Shown here piece by piece: positions 17,395 to 29,055 of a stretch of DNA of 64,000 bases. The translations under genes were made by a program, and so were the position numbers. The notes below the pieces were generated by a model. The model made no database searches. It saw nothing but the letters and a program-made list of their open reading frames with translations, and was not told the DNA's origin. Each line of letters starts with the position of its first letter. The stretch's first letter is position 1. Source of the DNA: Chryseobacterium arthrosphaerae (GTDB lineage: Bacteria; Bacteroidota; Bacteroidia; Flavobacteriales; Weeksellaceae); assembly GCF_001684965.1 (NCBI RefSeq), contig NZ_MAYG01000031.1, positions 124,001-188,000 of the forward strand. The letters run 5' to 3'.

Positions 17395-19773
17395 TTAAGC
17401 CTGTTTTTTGAAGTATTTTCGACCCAGTATCCATGTTGAAATTGTAGTAAAGGTAACTACCGTAATTGAACTTACCGGCATGATGATCGCCGCAAAAAGC
17501 GGATGCATATGTCCTGTAACAGCGTAACTTAACCCAACGATATTATAAAGAAAACTGATTATAAATGTCATTTTCACAATGGTGATCGAGCCTTTGCAGA
17601 CGTTCAGGTAGTTGTCAAGAGTGACTACTTTTTCACCATTCATGATCACATCGGAAGAAGGTGTGAAGCTGTTGGTATCATCGGCAATAGCGATTCCCAC
17701 ATTACTTTGCTTTAGGGCTCCGGCATCATTCAGTCCGTCCCCCAGCATGGCCACTTTCATGTGCTGATCCTGAAGGTTTTTAATGTAGTTTAGCTTGTCC
17801 TCAGGGCTCTGGTTAAAAGCCATTCCTTTGTAATGAGGAATCAGTTCTTTAAGCTGGCTTTCCTCTGAAGAATTATCCCCGCTAAGGATGAATATTTTGT
17901 ATTGGGTAAGTTTGGTAAACAGATCCTTAAGTTTCGGACGGTATTCGTTTTTAAAGATGAATTTTCCAATGAATTGGTCGTTTTTGCTAATGTAAACCGC
18001 TGTTTCAAGGTTTTTAGGTTCCTGATTGTTGTATCGTGCAGAACCGATCTTGTACACATTTCCTCTTACACTGGCTTCATATCCTTTTCCTGATATCTCC
18101 CGGAAATTTTCTACCGGAAAATAGTCGTCATTGACCTCAATAAATTCATATAATGACTTGGAAAGCGGGTGGTTTGAATTTTTCAGTAAGGTTTTAATAT
18201 TGAATAAGTCGAACTCACTGATTTCAGTGCCTTCATATTTGATATTGGCCTTTTTTCTATGCGTAATCGTTCCTGTTTTATCAAAAACAATAGTATCAAG
18301 TTTGGCAATCTTTTCAATCGTTAAAGTATCTTTTACATAAAATTTATTACGGCCTAAAATCCTCATAATGTGCCCGAAAGTAAACGGAGCAGATAAAGCA
18401 AGTGCACAAGGGCAGGCAATGATCAGGATCGCTGAGATAACCTGGAACATTTTTTCAAGATCAATAAATGCCCAGTAGATTCCTGAAATCAAAGCGATTC
18501 CCAGAATGACAAATGTGAAGTATTTACTGATATTGTTTGTAAGGGTATCAAGTCCGGTTTCGTGTTTTTTAAAGGCTTCCTTGTTCCAGAGTTGGGTAAG
18601 GTAACTCTGATCCACATCTTTGATGACTTCCAGCTCAAGAGAAGAACCAATTTGCTTGCCTCCTGCAAAAATTTTATCTCCCGGCTGCTTACTGATGCTT
18701 TCACTTTCTCCGGTAATAAAACTGTTGTCAATATTCCCTTCTCCGTTGATCAGAATGGCGTCTACCGGTATGATTTCCTGATTTCTAACTAAAATTCTGT
18801 CTCCTACCTTAACCTCTGAAAGCAGGATGTTTTCCTGTTTTCCTTCAAAGTCTACTTTGGTAACGGCAATAGGGTAGAAAGATTTGTAATCCCTGTCATA
18901 GGAAAGAGCACTGTACGTTCTTTTCTGGAAAAGTTTACCCATCAGCATGAAAAACAGAAGGCCACAAAGTGTGTCAAAATACCCCGGACCATAGTCGGTA
19001 GCAACTTCATAGATACTTCTTCCGAAAAGAACGAAGATTCCCAACACGATAGGAACATCAATATTGACAATTTTATTTTTCAGTCCGTACCATGCAGATT
19101 TGTAGTAATCAGACGCAGAATAAAATACAACAGGGCAGGCCAGCAAAAACATCAGGACCCTGAAAAGCCCTTTGTAATGTTCCATCCAGTAATCTTCACC
19201 TCCCACATATTCAGGGAAAGCCAGGAACATTCCGTTCCCAAAGGCAAATCCGGCAATAGCAAATTTTACCAGAAGGGATTTGTCCAGGTGATCGACATTT
19301 TTTTCGGCAGTCTCAAGGTTGATGACCGGCTTATATCCCAGATTGGTCAGAAAATTAGCAAGTTGGCTTAATTTCAGGTCGTTATGGTTGAAAGAGATCT
19401 GTAAGGTCTTTCTGGTGAAGTTGACCTGGGAATATTTGATATGATCGTTCAGAGTATGAAGGCTTTCCAGAAGCCAGATACAGGAAGAACAGTGTATTAC
19501 AGGGATCTTGAATGTGACAAGGCTGGTGTTTCCTTCAGAGAAATCAGTAACCTTTTCGAAAATTTCAGGAGTGTCCAGATAATCAAACTGAGTAGCGTTT
19601 TCGTCACCCGGGCGAATTCCGGCCCCTTTATTCAGCTCGTAAAAATTACTTAAATTATTCGTATTCAGAATTTCATAAACAGACTTACATCCGTTGCAAC
19701 AGAAAGTCTTTTCGTCAAATAAAATTCTCTCTTTTTCTATACCTTGACCACAATGAAAACAGTTCTCGCTCAC
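17395..19773 (-). CDS. ccoI: Copper-translocating P1B-type ATPase of the cbb3 locus (CcoI-like)
   Basis: 792 residues. The start is a GTG at 19773; the nearest ATG is out of frame and runs straight into a stop. The N-terminus has the Cys-rich CFHCGQ and CCNGC motifs, then an HMA-like domain with IHCSSC near residue 94. The ATPase core has the membrane CPC motif (ACPCALALS near 453), DKTGT near 494 and GDGLNDAGAL near 680. CcoI/FixI pumps export copper across the inner membrane for insertion into cbb3 oxidase. It is the first gene of the locus and is divergent from a Crp/Fnr regulator. Confidence 0.9.
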   Translation of the reverse strand: MSENCFHCGQGIEKERILFDEKTFCCNGCKSVYEILNTNNLSNFYELNKGAGIRPGDENATQFDYLDTPEIFEKVTDFSEGNTSLVTFKIPVIHCSSCIWLLESLHTLNDHIKYSQVNFTRKTLQISFNHNDLKLSQLANFLTNLGYKPVINLETAEKNVDHLDKSLLVKFAIAGFAFGNGMFLAFPEYVGGEDYWMEHYKGLFRVLMFLLACPVVFYSASDYYKSAWYGLKNKIVNIDVPIVLGIFVLFGRSIYEVATDYGPGYFDTLCGLLFFMLMGKLFQKRTYSALSYDRDYKSFYPIAVTKVDFEGKQENILLSEVKVGDRILVRNQEIIPVDAILINGEGNIDNSFITGESESISKQPGDKIFAGGKQIGSSLELEVIKDVDQSYLTQLWNKEAFKKHETGLDTLTNNISKYFTFVILGIALISGIYWAFIDLEKMFQVISAILIIACPCALALSAPFTFGHIMRILGRNKFYVKDTLTIEKIAKLDTIVFDKTGTITHRKKANIKYEGTEISEFDLFNIKTLLKNSNHPLSKSLYEFIEVNDDYFPVENFREISGKGYEASVRGNVYKIGSARYNNQEPKNLETAVYISKNDQFIGKFIFKNEYRPKLKDLFTKLTQYKIFILSGDNSSEESQLKELIPHYKGMAFNQSPEDKLNYIKNLQDQHMKVAMLGDGLNDAGALKQSNVGIAIADDTNSFTPSSDVIMNGEKVVTLDNYLNVCKGSITIVKMTFIISFLYNIVGLSYAVTGHMHPLFAAIIMPVSSITVVTFTTISTWILGRKYFKKQA

Positions 19774-19792
19774 CCCATAAAATATTGAACTA

Positions 19793-19800
19793 CAAAATTA
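19793..19800 (-). promoter_or_regulatory. -7 element TAATTTTG for ccoI
   Basis: Minus-strand TAnnTTTG match 19 bases upstream of the ccoI GTG. The inferred start is near 19787, which puts the dyad at 19844-19855 about 62 bases upstream. Confidence 0.55.
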
Positions 19801-19835
19801 TAACAAATTTTTTTGTTTATCGTGTTAAAAAGTTC

Positions 19836-19843
19836 TATTTTTG
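19836..19843 (+). promoter_or_regulatory. -7 element TATTTTTG of the Crp/Fnr-type regulator gene
   Basis: TAnnTTTG match, with a TTG at 19813-19815 about 20 bases upstream. The start would fall near 19849, inside the dyad. Confidence 0.6.
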
Positions 19844-19855
19844 TGATAAATATCA
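19844..19855. promoter_or_regulatory. Crp/Fnr-type operator dyad
   Basis: TGATAAATATCA is a perfect TGAT-N4-ATCA dyad; with flanks it also reads TGTGA-N6-TCATA. It lies between ccoI and the Crp/Fnr-type gene, about 62 bases upstream of the inferred ccoI start and across the inferred start of the regulator gene. This geometry fits activation of cco and self-repression. Confidence 0.6.
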
Positions 19856-19861
19856 TATAAA

Positions 19862-20575
19862 ATGCCGCAGGAACAACAGATAGCAATTGAAGAGAGGTTC
19901 GCCAGAGTTTTTAATGATAAATCATTTAAGGAAAGACTTTCTAGCGCAGATTTTGAAAAATATATTAACGGTAAAAAAAGATTGAGTTTTCAGAAACACG
20001 ATACGATTTTCGAGGATGGCGAAACTCCGAAAGGGGTATTCGTGCTTGAAAAAGGAGCCGCTAAACTTTCGAAATCAGGAGCCTTCGGGAAAGATCAGAT
20101 TTTAAGATTTATCAAAGAAGGGGATATCATCGGCTATCGTTCTTTGCTTTGCGGGGAAAATTTCCAGGCCAAAGCAGAAGCTATGACAGACATTGAGTGT
20201 GTTTTCTTACCAGCTGATATCTTTATGTATCTTCTGGAAGTAGATCCGCAGTTGTCTTTCGTGATGCTTCAGAAAATATCATACGAATTAGGAGAATCTT
20301 CCAACACCATTACTTTCCTTGCTCAGAAAACGGTGAGAGAAAGACTGGCTGAAATCCTTCTGCTTCTTGAGCAGAAACTGGGGGTAGATCCGGAGGGATT
20401 CATCAAGATTTCATTGACAAGAGAAGAAATTGCCAATATTATCGGTACCGCTACAGAAAGTGCCATCCGTCTGATTTCAGAATTCAAACAGGACAGCCTG
20501 ATTGAAGTGGATGGGCGAAACATCAAGATACTCAATCACGACAAACTCATGAAACTCGGTCACGTAGTTTTATAA
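19862..20575 (+). CDS. Crp/Fnr-family transcriptional regulator
   Basis: 237 residues: a cyclic-nucleotide-binding-like beta-roll (about 30-130), a long dimer helix, and a C-terminal winged helix with SLTREEIANIIGTATESAIR. The E-S-A-I-R recognition-helix pattern keeps the Glu and Arg used by FNR/CRP to read TGA half-sites. There is no N-terminal Cys cluster; only two Cys are present (LLCGE, IECVF), so an FNR-type [4Fe-4S] oxygen sensor is unlikely. It is divergent from the cbb3 locus with a TGAT-N4-ATCA dyad between them, so it probably controls that locus. The signal is unknown. Confidence 0.88.
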   Translation: MPQEQQIAIEERFARVFNDKSFKERLSSADFEKYINGKKRLSFQKHDTIFEDGETPKGVFVLEKGAAKLSKSGAFGKDQILRFIKEGDIIGYRSLLCGENFQAKAEAMTDIECVFLPADIFMYLLEVDPQLSFVMLQKISYELGESSNTITFLAQKTVRERLAEILLLLEQKLGVDPEGFIKISLTREEIANIIGTATESAIRLISEFKQDSLIEVDGRNIKILNHDKLMKLGHVVL

Positions 20576-20590
20576 AAATCATAAAAACTT

Positions 20591-20615
20591 AAGTCGGCTA
20601 AAGGCCGACTTTTTA
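20591..20615 (+). terminator. Rho-independent terminator
   Basis: AAGTCGGC / GCCGACTT stem with a TAAAG loop, then TTTT. It ends the regulator transcript before panB. Confidence 0.85.
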
Positions 20616-20637
20616 ACTTTTAAAAAATAGATCAATT

Positions 20638-21453
20638 ATGTCTGTTCACTCTGAAATTAAAAAAGTTACAACTGAAACCTTGCGTAAAATGAAATTCGAC
20701 AAGGAAAAAATAACAATGCTTACAGCCTACGATTTTACCACGGCAAAAATGGTAGATGCAGGTGGAGTAGATGCTATTTTGATTGGTGACTCTGCAGCAA
20801 ATGTAATGGCAGGTTTTGAAACGACCTTACCCATTACCCTGGATCAGATGATCTATCATGCTCAAAGTGTGGTGAGAGGAACTGACAGAGCTTTGGTAGT
20901 AGCAGATTTGCCTTTCGGAACATATCAGAGTAATCCGGAAAAAGCCCTGGAGTCTGCCGTAAGGATGATGAAGGAAGGAGGAGCTCATGCAGTAAAGATT
21001 GAAGGCGGTAAAGAAATTTCCAAATCGATCAAAAAAATCATCAATGCCGGAATTCCGGTGATGGGACATTTGGGATTAACCCCACAGTCGATCTATAAAT
21101 TCGGAACCTACAAAGTAAGAGCCAAAGAAGAAGCTGAAGCTCAGAAATTAATTGATGATGCCATGCTTTTGGAAGAATTAGGCTGTTTCTCAGTTGTTTT
21201 AGAGAAAATTCCTGCTGATCTGGCAAAAAAGGTGACAGAAAGTATTTCTATCCCAACGATCGGAATCGGTGCCGGTGCAGATTGTGACGGTCAGGTTCTT
21301 GTTTATCATGATATGGTAGGAATGAACAAAGGCTTCAGTCCGAAATTTTTAAGAAGATACCTTGACCTTTACACAGAAATTACAGGAGCTGTTTCTCAAT
21401 ACGTAAAAGATGTGAAAAGTGTAGAGTTTCCAAACGAAAACGAAAGTTATTAA
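20638..21453 (+). CDS. panB: 3-methyl-2-oxobutanoate hydroxymethyltransferase
   Basis: 271 residues, the usual PanB length. The TIM-barrel enzyme forms ketopantoate from alpha-ketoisovalerate and methylene-tetrahydrofolate, the first committed step of pantothenate and CoA synthesis. Visible family stretches: [12 protein letters not shown] near residue 29, [16 protein letters not shown] near 50 (with the metal-binding Asp), KIEGGKE near 121, [10 protein letters not shown] near 142 and [15 protein letters not shown] near 210. The gene is followed by a small membrane protein after 3 bases and a pseudouridine synthase. Other pan genes are not in the window. Confidence 0.95.
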   Translation: MSVHSEIKKVTTETLRKMKFDKEKITMLTAYDFTTAKMVDAGGVDAILIGDSAANVMAGFETTLPITLDQMIYHAQSVVRGTDRALVVADLPFGTYQSNPEKALESAVRMMKEGGAHAVKIEGGKEISKSIKKIINAGIPVMGHLGLTPQSIYKFGTYKVRAKEEAEAQKLIDDAMLLEELGCFSVVLEKIPADLAKKVTESISIPTIGIGAGADCDGQVLVYHDMVGMNKGFSPKFLRRYLDLYTEITGAVSQYVKDVKSVEFPNENESY

Positions 21454-21456
21454 TTC

Positions 21457-21774
21457 ATGCAAAACCAACAACAATCTATCCAGGGAATTTTATCTATTGC
21501 AGCACTGATCTGTCTTGCAGTGGGATGGTTCAACCTGTTTTCCCCGGAAATCAACCACTTACTTTCCAGAAAGGTTTTTTATGTACTGATAGGAGCGAGT
21601 TTTTTTATTCAGGCGCCCTTACTTACCAATAAAAACTTTGTCTATGCCATGTATGCGGCAGCAGCGATCTGTGTATTCGGAGCATTTATACCTGAAGGTT
21701 CAAATCTGTCTGCCATTAAAACCATTGGCCTTCTGGCCGGGATTATCCTTTCATTATCAAACAGAAGAAGATAG
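21457..21774 (+). CDS. Small membrane protein of unknown function
   Basis: 105 residues with three to four hydrophobic segments (about 9-26, 35-50, 57-77, 86-101) and almost no soluble part. It starts 3 bases after panB and ends 12 bases before the pseudouridine synthase gene, so all three are probably co-transcribed. I recognise no family and infer no function. Confidence 0.65.
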   Translation: MQNQQQSIQGILSIAALICLAVGWFNLFSPEINHLLSRKVFYVLIGASFFIQAPLLTNKNFVYAMYAAAAICVFGAFIPEGSNLSAIKTIGLLAGIILSLSNRRR

Positions 21775-21786
21775 AACTGCAGCAAT

Positions 21787-22464
21787 ATGAAGGAGCAGAT
21801 TATATATGAAGACAATCATCTTCTGGTGGTCAACAAAAAGGTGGGTCAGCTTGTACAGGGTGACAAAACCGGTGATGAATCACTACTGGAATCCATAAAG
21901 AATTTTATAAAAATAAGAGATGCTAAGCCGGGAAATGTTTTTCTCGGCTTGGTTCATCGTATAGACCGGCCTACCTCAGGTCTGGTGATCTATGCAAAAA
22001 CCTCCAAAGCGCTTTCCCGCCTTACACAGATGGTCAAGAACCGTGAGGTCAAAAAAACCTATTGGGCTGTTGTAGGAAAAGAAATGATTCCTCAGAGCCA
22101 GCGACTGGTTCATTATTTAAAGAAAAACGAAAAAAATAATAAAGCGATCGTTTTTCCGAAAGCTACAGAAGGCGCAAAAGAAGCAATTCTGACCTACAAC
22201 GTGATCAAAACACTTGATAATTATCTGCTTCTGGAAATAGACCTTGAAACGGGAAGACATCATCAGATCCGGGCACAGCTGTCAAAAACGGGTGTTCCGA
22301 TCAAAGGAGATCTTAAATATGGGGCTCCCCGCTCCAATCCGGATGGCGGAATCAACCTGCATGCAAGAAAACTGGAGTTTATTCATCCGGTTACCAAAGA
22401 GAAAATTGAAATTACAGCACCTGTTCCGCAGAATGATGCGATCTGGAGAGCTTGTGAAGAATAA
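21787..22464 (+). CDS. RluA-family pseudouridine synthase
   Basis: 225 residues. The catalytic motif HRIDRPTSGLVIYAKT near residue 58 carries the active-site Asp of the RluA family. Later family stretches are TYNV near 136, ETGRHHQIRAQLS near 156, GDLKYG and LHARKLEF. There is no N-terminal S4 RNA-binding domain, so it is one of the short RluA/TruC-like enzymes that modify a uridine in rRNA or tRNA. The exact target cannot be read. A terminator follows at 22470. Confidence 0.88.
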   Translation: MKEQIIYEDNHLLVVNKKVGQLVQGDKTGDESLLESIKNFIKIRDAKPGNVFLGLVHRIDRPTSGLVIYAKTSKALSRLTQMVKNREVKKTYWAVVGKEMIPQSQRLVHYLKKNEKNNKAIVFPKATEGAKEAILTYNVIKTLDNYLLLEIDLETGRHHQIRAQLSKTGVPIKGDLKYGAPRSNPDGGINLHARKLEFIHPVTKEKIEITAPVPQNDAIWRACEE

Positions 22465-22469
22465 AAGGA

Positions 22470-22494
22470 AATCCCGCAGGCAGGCGGGATTTTT
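22470..22494 (+). terminator. Rho-independent terminator
   Basis: AATCCCGC / GCGGGATT stem with a 6-base loop and a following T tract, 6 bases after the pseudouridine synthase stop. Confidence 0.8.
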
Positions 22495-22650
22495 CATATT
22501 ACACTTTTTTGTTTCTCTTTTTATTCTTTCATTTGTGTGTTGATTTTATTATGTTTTGGATTTGTTTCTGTTTATTTTTTAAAGAATATTAAATTTACTT
22601 AATTATTTAAAAATTCATATCTTGGCCGAAACTTAAAAATTTAGCGAGAT

Positions 22651-24687
22651 ATGAAAAAACTTTACCCATTTTCTTTTCACCGGAAAAGAAGAACAATTAA
22701 TTTTAAAAGCATTGTATCGGCAGCGGTATTGCTGCTGGGAGGAAAAGAGCTGGCTTACGCACAGGTGAGCAGTTATACTTTTTCCCAGTCTTCGGGAACT
22801 TATGCTCCAATAACGGGAACCGTATTGGATACTGCTACAGGAAATACTTCTACTACCAACCTTAATAGTAATATTTATCCTCTGTCATTGCCTTTTGGTT
22901 TTGTATTTAATGGAGTCTCATATAACTCATTAAATGTATCTACAAACGGATTTATTACATTTGGGAGCACGGCTCCTTCTACAACATATACGACCCCTGT
23001 ATCCGGAACAACGGCTTATGAAGGGGCAGTCTCTGTGTTTGGAAAAGACATAAGCAGTTTTTTTGATATCAGTGGTGCAACCGGGGATATCAGTTGGGAA
23101 ACTACAGGTACCGCGCCCAATAGGGAGATTGTTATTCAATGGAAAAATTTCAGACCCAACAGTAGTACTTCCACAACTGCCGTGTATACGTTTTCATTTC
23201 AAATCCGCCTAAAGGAAACGTCTAATGTGATCGAAATGGTATATAATAACGGATCATATTTAGCAGGAAGTACCAGCGTTTCCGGAACAGCTCAAATCGG
23301 TTTAAGAGGAGCCTCTGCCACCGATTTTAATACAAGGCTTAATGGAACCTCATTAGAATTTGTGAACTCTACACCAGGAACGGCCAATAGCAGTACCCAG
23401 GCCTTTAATACAGTAAACGCAATTCCCGGGATGCCGTCTGCCGGACTTACTTATACATGGACTCCGCCAACCTGTTTTGCCCCATCCGGCATCACAGGTG
23501 GTACAACTACAAATAACAGTGTTAATATATCCTGGACTCCACATGTAACAATGCCTTCCGGATATGATGTCTATTATAGTACTGCCAGTACTCCTCCAAC
23601 TTCTGCTACGACACCCACTCATCAAAACGTTCCGGGAAATTCAGTTCAGATCGGATCCTTGGCTCCGTCCACAACTTATTATGTGTGGGTAAGGGCAAAT
23701 TGCGGAGGCGGCAATACAAGTGTATGGTCTCTTCAGCCTGTGCAGATTTCAACTCAGTGTACACCGCCGGCACTTACTTCTACAACTGGAGCCACTACCT
23801 GTACAACGGGTTCAGCTACTTTAACATTGACAGCCACTGCAGATGCCGGAGCTACTGTCAGATGGTATGATGCACAAACGGGAGGAAATCAGGTGGGGAC
23901 AGGTAATACATTTACCACACCCGCTATATCTTCTACTACAAATTACTGGGCTGCAGCAGCCAATACAGGAAATGTAACTAATGTGGGGCCTGCATCTCCG
24001 GCAGGTGTAGGAACAAACAGTGCCGAATCTACTAACTGGGATCTGTTGTTTACTGTAAGAACCAATATAGCACTCAATTCTGTAGATATATTCCCCGGGA
24101 CGGTAGGACAGGATGGAGTTATTGAAATTCTTACCTCATCAGGAACGTCACTTGCATCTATTCCCTTTACAACCACTGTTGCAGGAAATTCAACGGCACA
24201 GACGGTTCCGTTGAATATTTCATTACCTCCGGGAACTTATGCCATGAGAAGAACAGGAACTGCAAAATTATACCGAAATAACGGTGGAGCCGTATTTCCC
24301 TATTCTACTCCTGAATTGGTAATTACAGGGACGACGTTTTCAAGCTACCCAACTTATTATTTTTATTTCTATAATCTGAATTTTACCCCTACATGTGAAT
24401 CTGCAAGAACTATGGTGACGGCTGAGATAAGTTGTATGTCAACTTCAGAAACGCAAACGAAGGAAACTGTAAAAGTACATCCGAATCCTTTCTCTGATTA
24501 TGTCAATATCAGCAGACCTGAACTGGTAAAATCCATTAAAGTGACTGATGTTACAGGAAAACTGATCAGAACAATCCCTAATCCGGATGCTGCCTTGATG
24601 CTGAACGACCTTTCGCACGGAATGTATATATTGATTCTGGAAATGAAAGACGGTTCTGTGGAACAGAAAAAAGTGATTAAAAAATAA
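22651..24687 (+). CDS. T9SS-secreted multidomain protein (FN3, Ig-like, type A sorting domain)
   Basis: 678 residues. An unusually long signal region (about 1-38, ending AYAQ) is followed by a beta-rich domain with FGFVFNGVSYNSLNVSTNGF, typical of Bacteroidetes surface proteins. A fibronectin type III domain lies at about 275-370 and an Ig-like domain of the CHU_C-associated type near 372-435 (TVRWYDAQTGG). The C-terminal 70 residues, with HPNPFSDYVNIS and ending EQKKVIKK, form a type A sorting domain for type IX secretion. The protein is probably exported to the cell surface or medium, perhaps as an adhesin. No catalytic motif is visible. A near-consensus TATCTTGG lies at 22618. Confidence 0.85.
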   Translation: MKKLYPFSFHRKRRTINFKSIVSAAVLLLGGKELAYAQVSSYTFSQSSGTYAPITGTVLDTATGNTSTTNLNSNIYPLSLPFGFVFNGVSYNSLNVSTNGFITFGSTAPSTTYTTPVSGTTAYEGAVSVFGKDISSFFDISGATGDISWETTGTAPNREIVIQWKNFRPNSSTSTTAVYTFSFQIRLKETSNVIEMVYNNGSYLAGSTSVSGTAQIGLRGASATDFNTRLNGTSLEFVNSTPGTANSSTQAFNTVNAIPGMPSAGLTYTWTPPTCFAPSGITGGTTTNNSVNISWTPHVTMPSGYDVYYSTASTPPTSATTPTHQNVPGNSVQIGSLAPSTTYYVWVRANCGGGNTSVWSLQPVQISTQCTPPALTSTTGATTCTTGSATLTLTATADAGATVRWYDAQTGGNQVGTGNTFTTPAISSTTNYWAAAANTGNVTNVGPASPAGVGTNSAESTNWDLLFTVRTNIALNSVDIFPGTVGQDGVIEILTSSGTSLASIPFTTTVAGNSTAQTVPLNISLPPGTYAMRRTGTAKLYRNNGGAVFPYSTPELVITGTTFSSYPTYYFYFYNLNFTPTCESARTMVTAEISCMSTSETQTKETVKVHPNPFSDYVNISRPELVKSIKVTDVTGKLIRTIPNPDAALMLNDLSHGMYILILEMKDGSVEQKKVIKK

Positions 24688-24710
24688 AAATTTGTTGTAA
24701 TTCAATCAGC

Positions 24711-24745
24711 AAGGCCGGAGATGTAAGCATCTCCGGCCTTTTTTA
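24711..24745 (+). terminator. Rho-independent terminator
   Basis: 13-bp stem AAGGCCGGAGATG / CATCTCCGGCCTT with a 4-base loop and T run; ends the T9SS protein gene. Confidence 0.88.
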
Positions 24746-24763
24746 TTCTCAGAAAAAACGATT

Positions 24764-24793
24764 TTGCTCATTCTGAAAAAATAACTAACTTCG
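24764..24793 (+). promoter_or_regulatory. Promoter of the thi operon
   Basis: TTG at 24764-24766 and a near-consensus TAACTTCG at 24786-24793, 19 bases apart. The inferred start near 24799 lies just before the riboswitch. Confidence 0.5.
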
Positions 24794-24800
24794 TCCCATG

Positions 24801-24880
24801 CTTTAGGGGTGTCTGTTATAGACAGACTGAGATTTTACCCTTTGAACCTGATCTGGATCATACCAGCGTAGGGAAAAGTA
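24801..24880 (+). promoter_or_regulatory. TPP riboswitch (THI element) of the thi operon
   Basis: The conserved THI-box parts occur in order: AGGGGTGTC (24805), GACTGAGATTTTACCC (24825), TTTGAACCTGATCTGGATCA (24841) and TACCAGCGTAGGGAA (24861). It binds thiamine pyrophosphate and reduces expression of the genes behind it. It ends about 70 bases before thiS. There is no obvious terminator hairpin, so control is probably at translation. Confidence 0.95.
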
Positions 24881-24948
24881 GATGACTTTTGCTGTACATT
24901 CCATTGTACAATAACAGCCATTCCTAAAGTATGTTTAAATTATTAGGA

Positions 24949-27585
<2,637 letters not shown>

Positions 27586-27592
27586 AACAACT

Positions 27593-28225
27593 ATGGAACA
27601 GTTACAATATATATCACAGGGAAAAACAAGGGAAGAGCAGGAAACCAATATCCGGAAAGCTTTAGATCATGGTATCGGCTGGGTACAGGTCCGTTGGAAA
27701 AATGCGCCTGAAAAGGAATTGATCAGCCTGTGTGAGGTCTCAAAACGTTTATGTTCAGAATATCAGTCGGTTTGCATCATCAATGATCATGTAGAACTGG
27801 CAAGAAGCATTGATGCTGACGGTGTTCATTTAGGACTGGATGACGGTTCTGTAAAAACAGCCAGATCTATTTTAGGAGACCATAAAATAATCGGCGGTAC
27901 AGCCAATACCCTTTCTGATGTACTGCAAAGAATGAACGAACCCTGTGATTACATAGGGCTGGGGCCGTTACGATTTACAGCGACAAAGGAAAAGCTGAGC
28001 CCGGTATTGGGCTTTGAGGGATATCGTCAGATTGTAGAGAATCTGAAAGAAAAATCTCATTCTCTTCCTAAGATATTTGCGATAGGCAGTGTCACTCCTG
28101 AAGATATTGTTCCCTTACTACAGATCGGAATTTACGGAGTTTCCGTTTCAGGAGAAATAACCAGACAACCGTCCCTTATTACAGAATTTAAAAAAGAAAT
28201 CACCCATAACGAAGTTTTCCGGTAA
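27593..28225 (+). CDS. thiE: Thiamine-phosphate synthase ThiE
   Basis: About 211 residues from the ATG at 27593 (MEQLQYIS). A longer frame from 27557 overlaps the preceding gene and lacks homologous residues. All ThiE blocks are present: VQVRWKNA, CIINDHVELARSIDADGVHL, IIGGTANTL, YIGLGPLRFTATK and IFAIGSVTPEDI. The enzyme joins HMP-pyrophosphate to the thiazole phosphate. No thiD kinase gene for HMP phosphate is seen in this operon, so that step must be encoded elsewhere. Confidence 0.93.
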   Translation: MEQLQYISQGKTREEQETNIRKALDHGIGWVQVRWKNAPEKELISLCEVSKRLCSEYQSVCIINDHVELARSIDADGVHLGLDDGSVKTARSILGDHKIIGGTANTLSDVLQRMNEPCDYIGLGPLRFTATKEKLSPVLGFEGYRQIVENLKEKSHSLPKIFAIGSVTPEDIVPLLQIGIYGVSVSGEITRQPSLITEFKKEITHNEVFR

Positions 28226-28270
28226 ACGGGACAGGTGATTATATATGACCTTTGAAAAATAAATAATGAT

Positions 28271-29047
28271 ATGAATCATCAGAAATTAATAATAGCAGAC
28301 CGTACTTTTGAATCCAGACTGTTTTTAGGAACCGGAAAATTCGGAAGTCTGAAAGAGATGGCATCTTCCGTTTTGGCTTCAGAAACAGATATGGTGACAA
28401 TGGCCCTGAAAAGAATTGATGCCCAGTCTGCAGAAGATGACCTGCTGGACTCCTTGCGGGAAACAAAAGTGCATCTTTTGCCCAATACTTCAGGAGCGAG
28501 AACAGCCAAAGAGGCTGTATTAGCGGCCCAACTGGCAAGAGAAGCGCTGGAAACCAACTGGGTAAAGCTTGAAATTCATCCCGATCCGAAATATTTATTG
28601 CCGGACCCTATTGAAACCCTTTATGCAACTGAAGAGCTGGCAAAACTGGGCTTCGTAGTAATGCCTTATATTCACGCAGATCCTGTATTGTGTAAACGGC
28701 TGGAAGATGCGGGAACAGCTGTGGTAATGCCTTTGGGAGCACCCATTGGAACGAATAAAGGCTTGAGAACATTAGACTTTTTAGAAATCATCATCAGCCA
28801 AAGTAATGTGCCGGTAGTGGTAGATGCAGGAATAGGAGCACCATCAGATGCAGCCAAAGCGATGGAGATGGGAGCTGACGCCGTTCTCGTCAATACAGCG
28901 ATTGCCGTGGCCGGAAACCCTGTCAATATGGCTGTAGCCTTTAAAGAAGGAGTGATTGCAGGAAGAAAAGCCTTTGAATCAGGATTAGGAGCCATAGCCA
29001 ACCATGCCGAAGCTTCAAGTCCGCTGACCTCATTTTTATTCGAATAA
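28271..29047 (+). CDS. thiG: Thiazole synthase ThiG
   Basis: 258 residues, normal length. It forms the thiazole phosphate from deoxyxylulose 5-phosphate, dehydroglycine and ThiS thiocarboxylate. Family stretches: [15 protein letters not shown] near residue 13, [30 protein letters not shown] (with the Schiff-base Lys near 98), [13 protein letters not shown] and [20 protein letters not shown]. It is 45 bases downstream of thiE and 8 bases upstream of thiH, as is usual for a ThiGH pair. Confidence 0.95.
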   Translation: MNHQKLIIADRTFESRLFLGTGKFGSLKEMASSVLASETDMVTMALKRIDAQSAEDDLLDSLRETKVHLLPNTSGARTAKEAVLAAQLAREALETNWVKLEIHPDPKYLLPDPIETLYATEELAKLGFVVMPYIHADPVLCKRLEDAGTAVVMPLGAPIGTNKGLRTLDFLEIIISQSNVPVVVDAGIGAPSDAAKAMEMGADAVLVNTAIAVAGNPVNMAVAFKEGVIAGRKAFESGLGAIANHAEASSPLTSFLFE

Positions 29048-29055
29048 ACAAAATC

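Noticed and set aside
22651..24687. Horizontally acquired adhesin
   Set aside because: Ser/Thr-rich repeats change composition, but the T9SS sorting domain and promoter style match the host group; no mobile genes adjacent.
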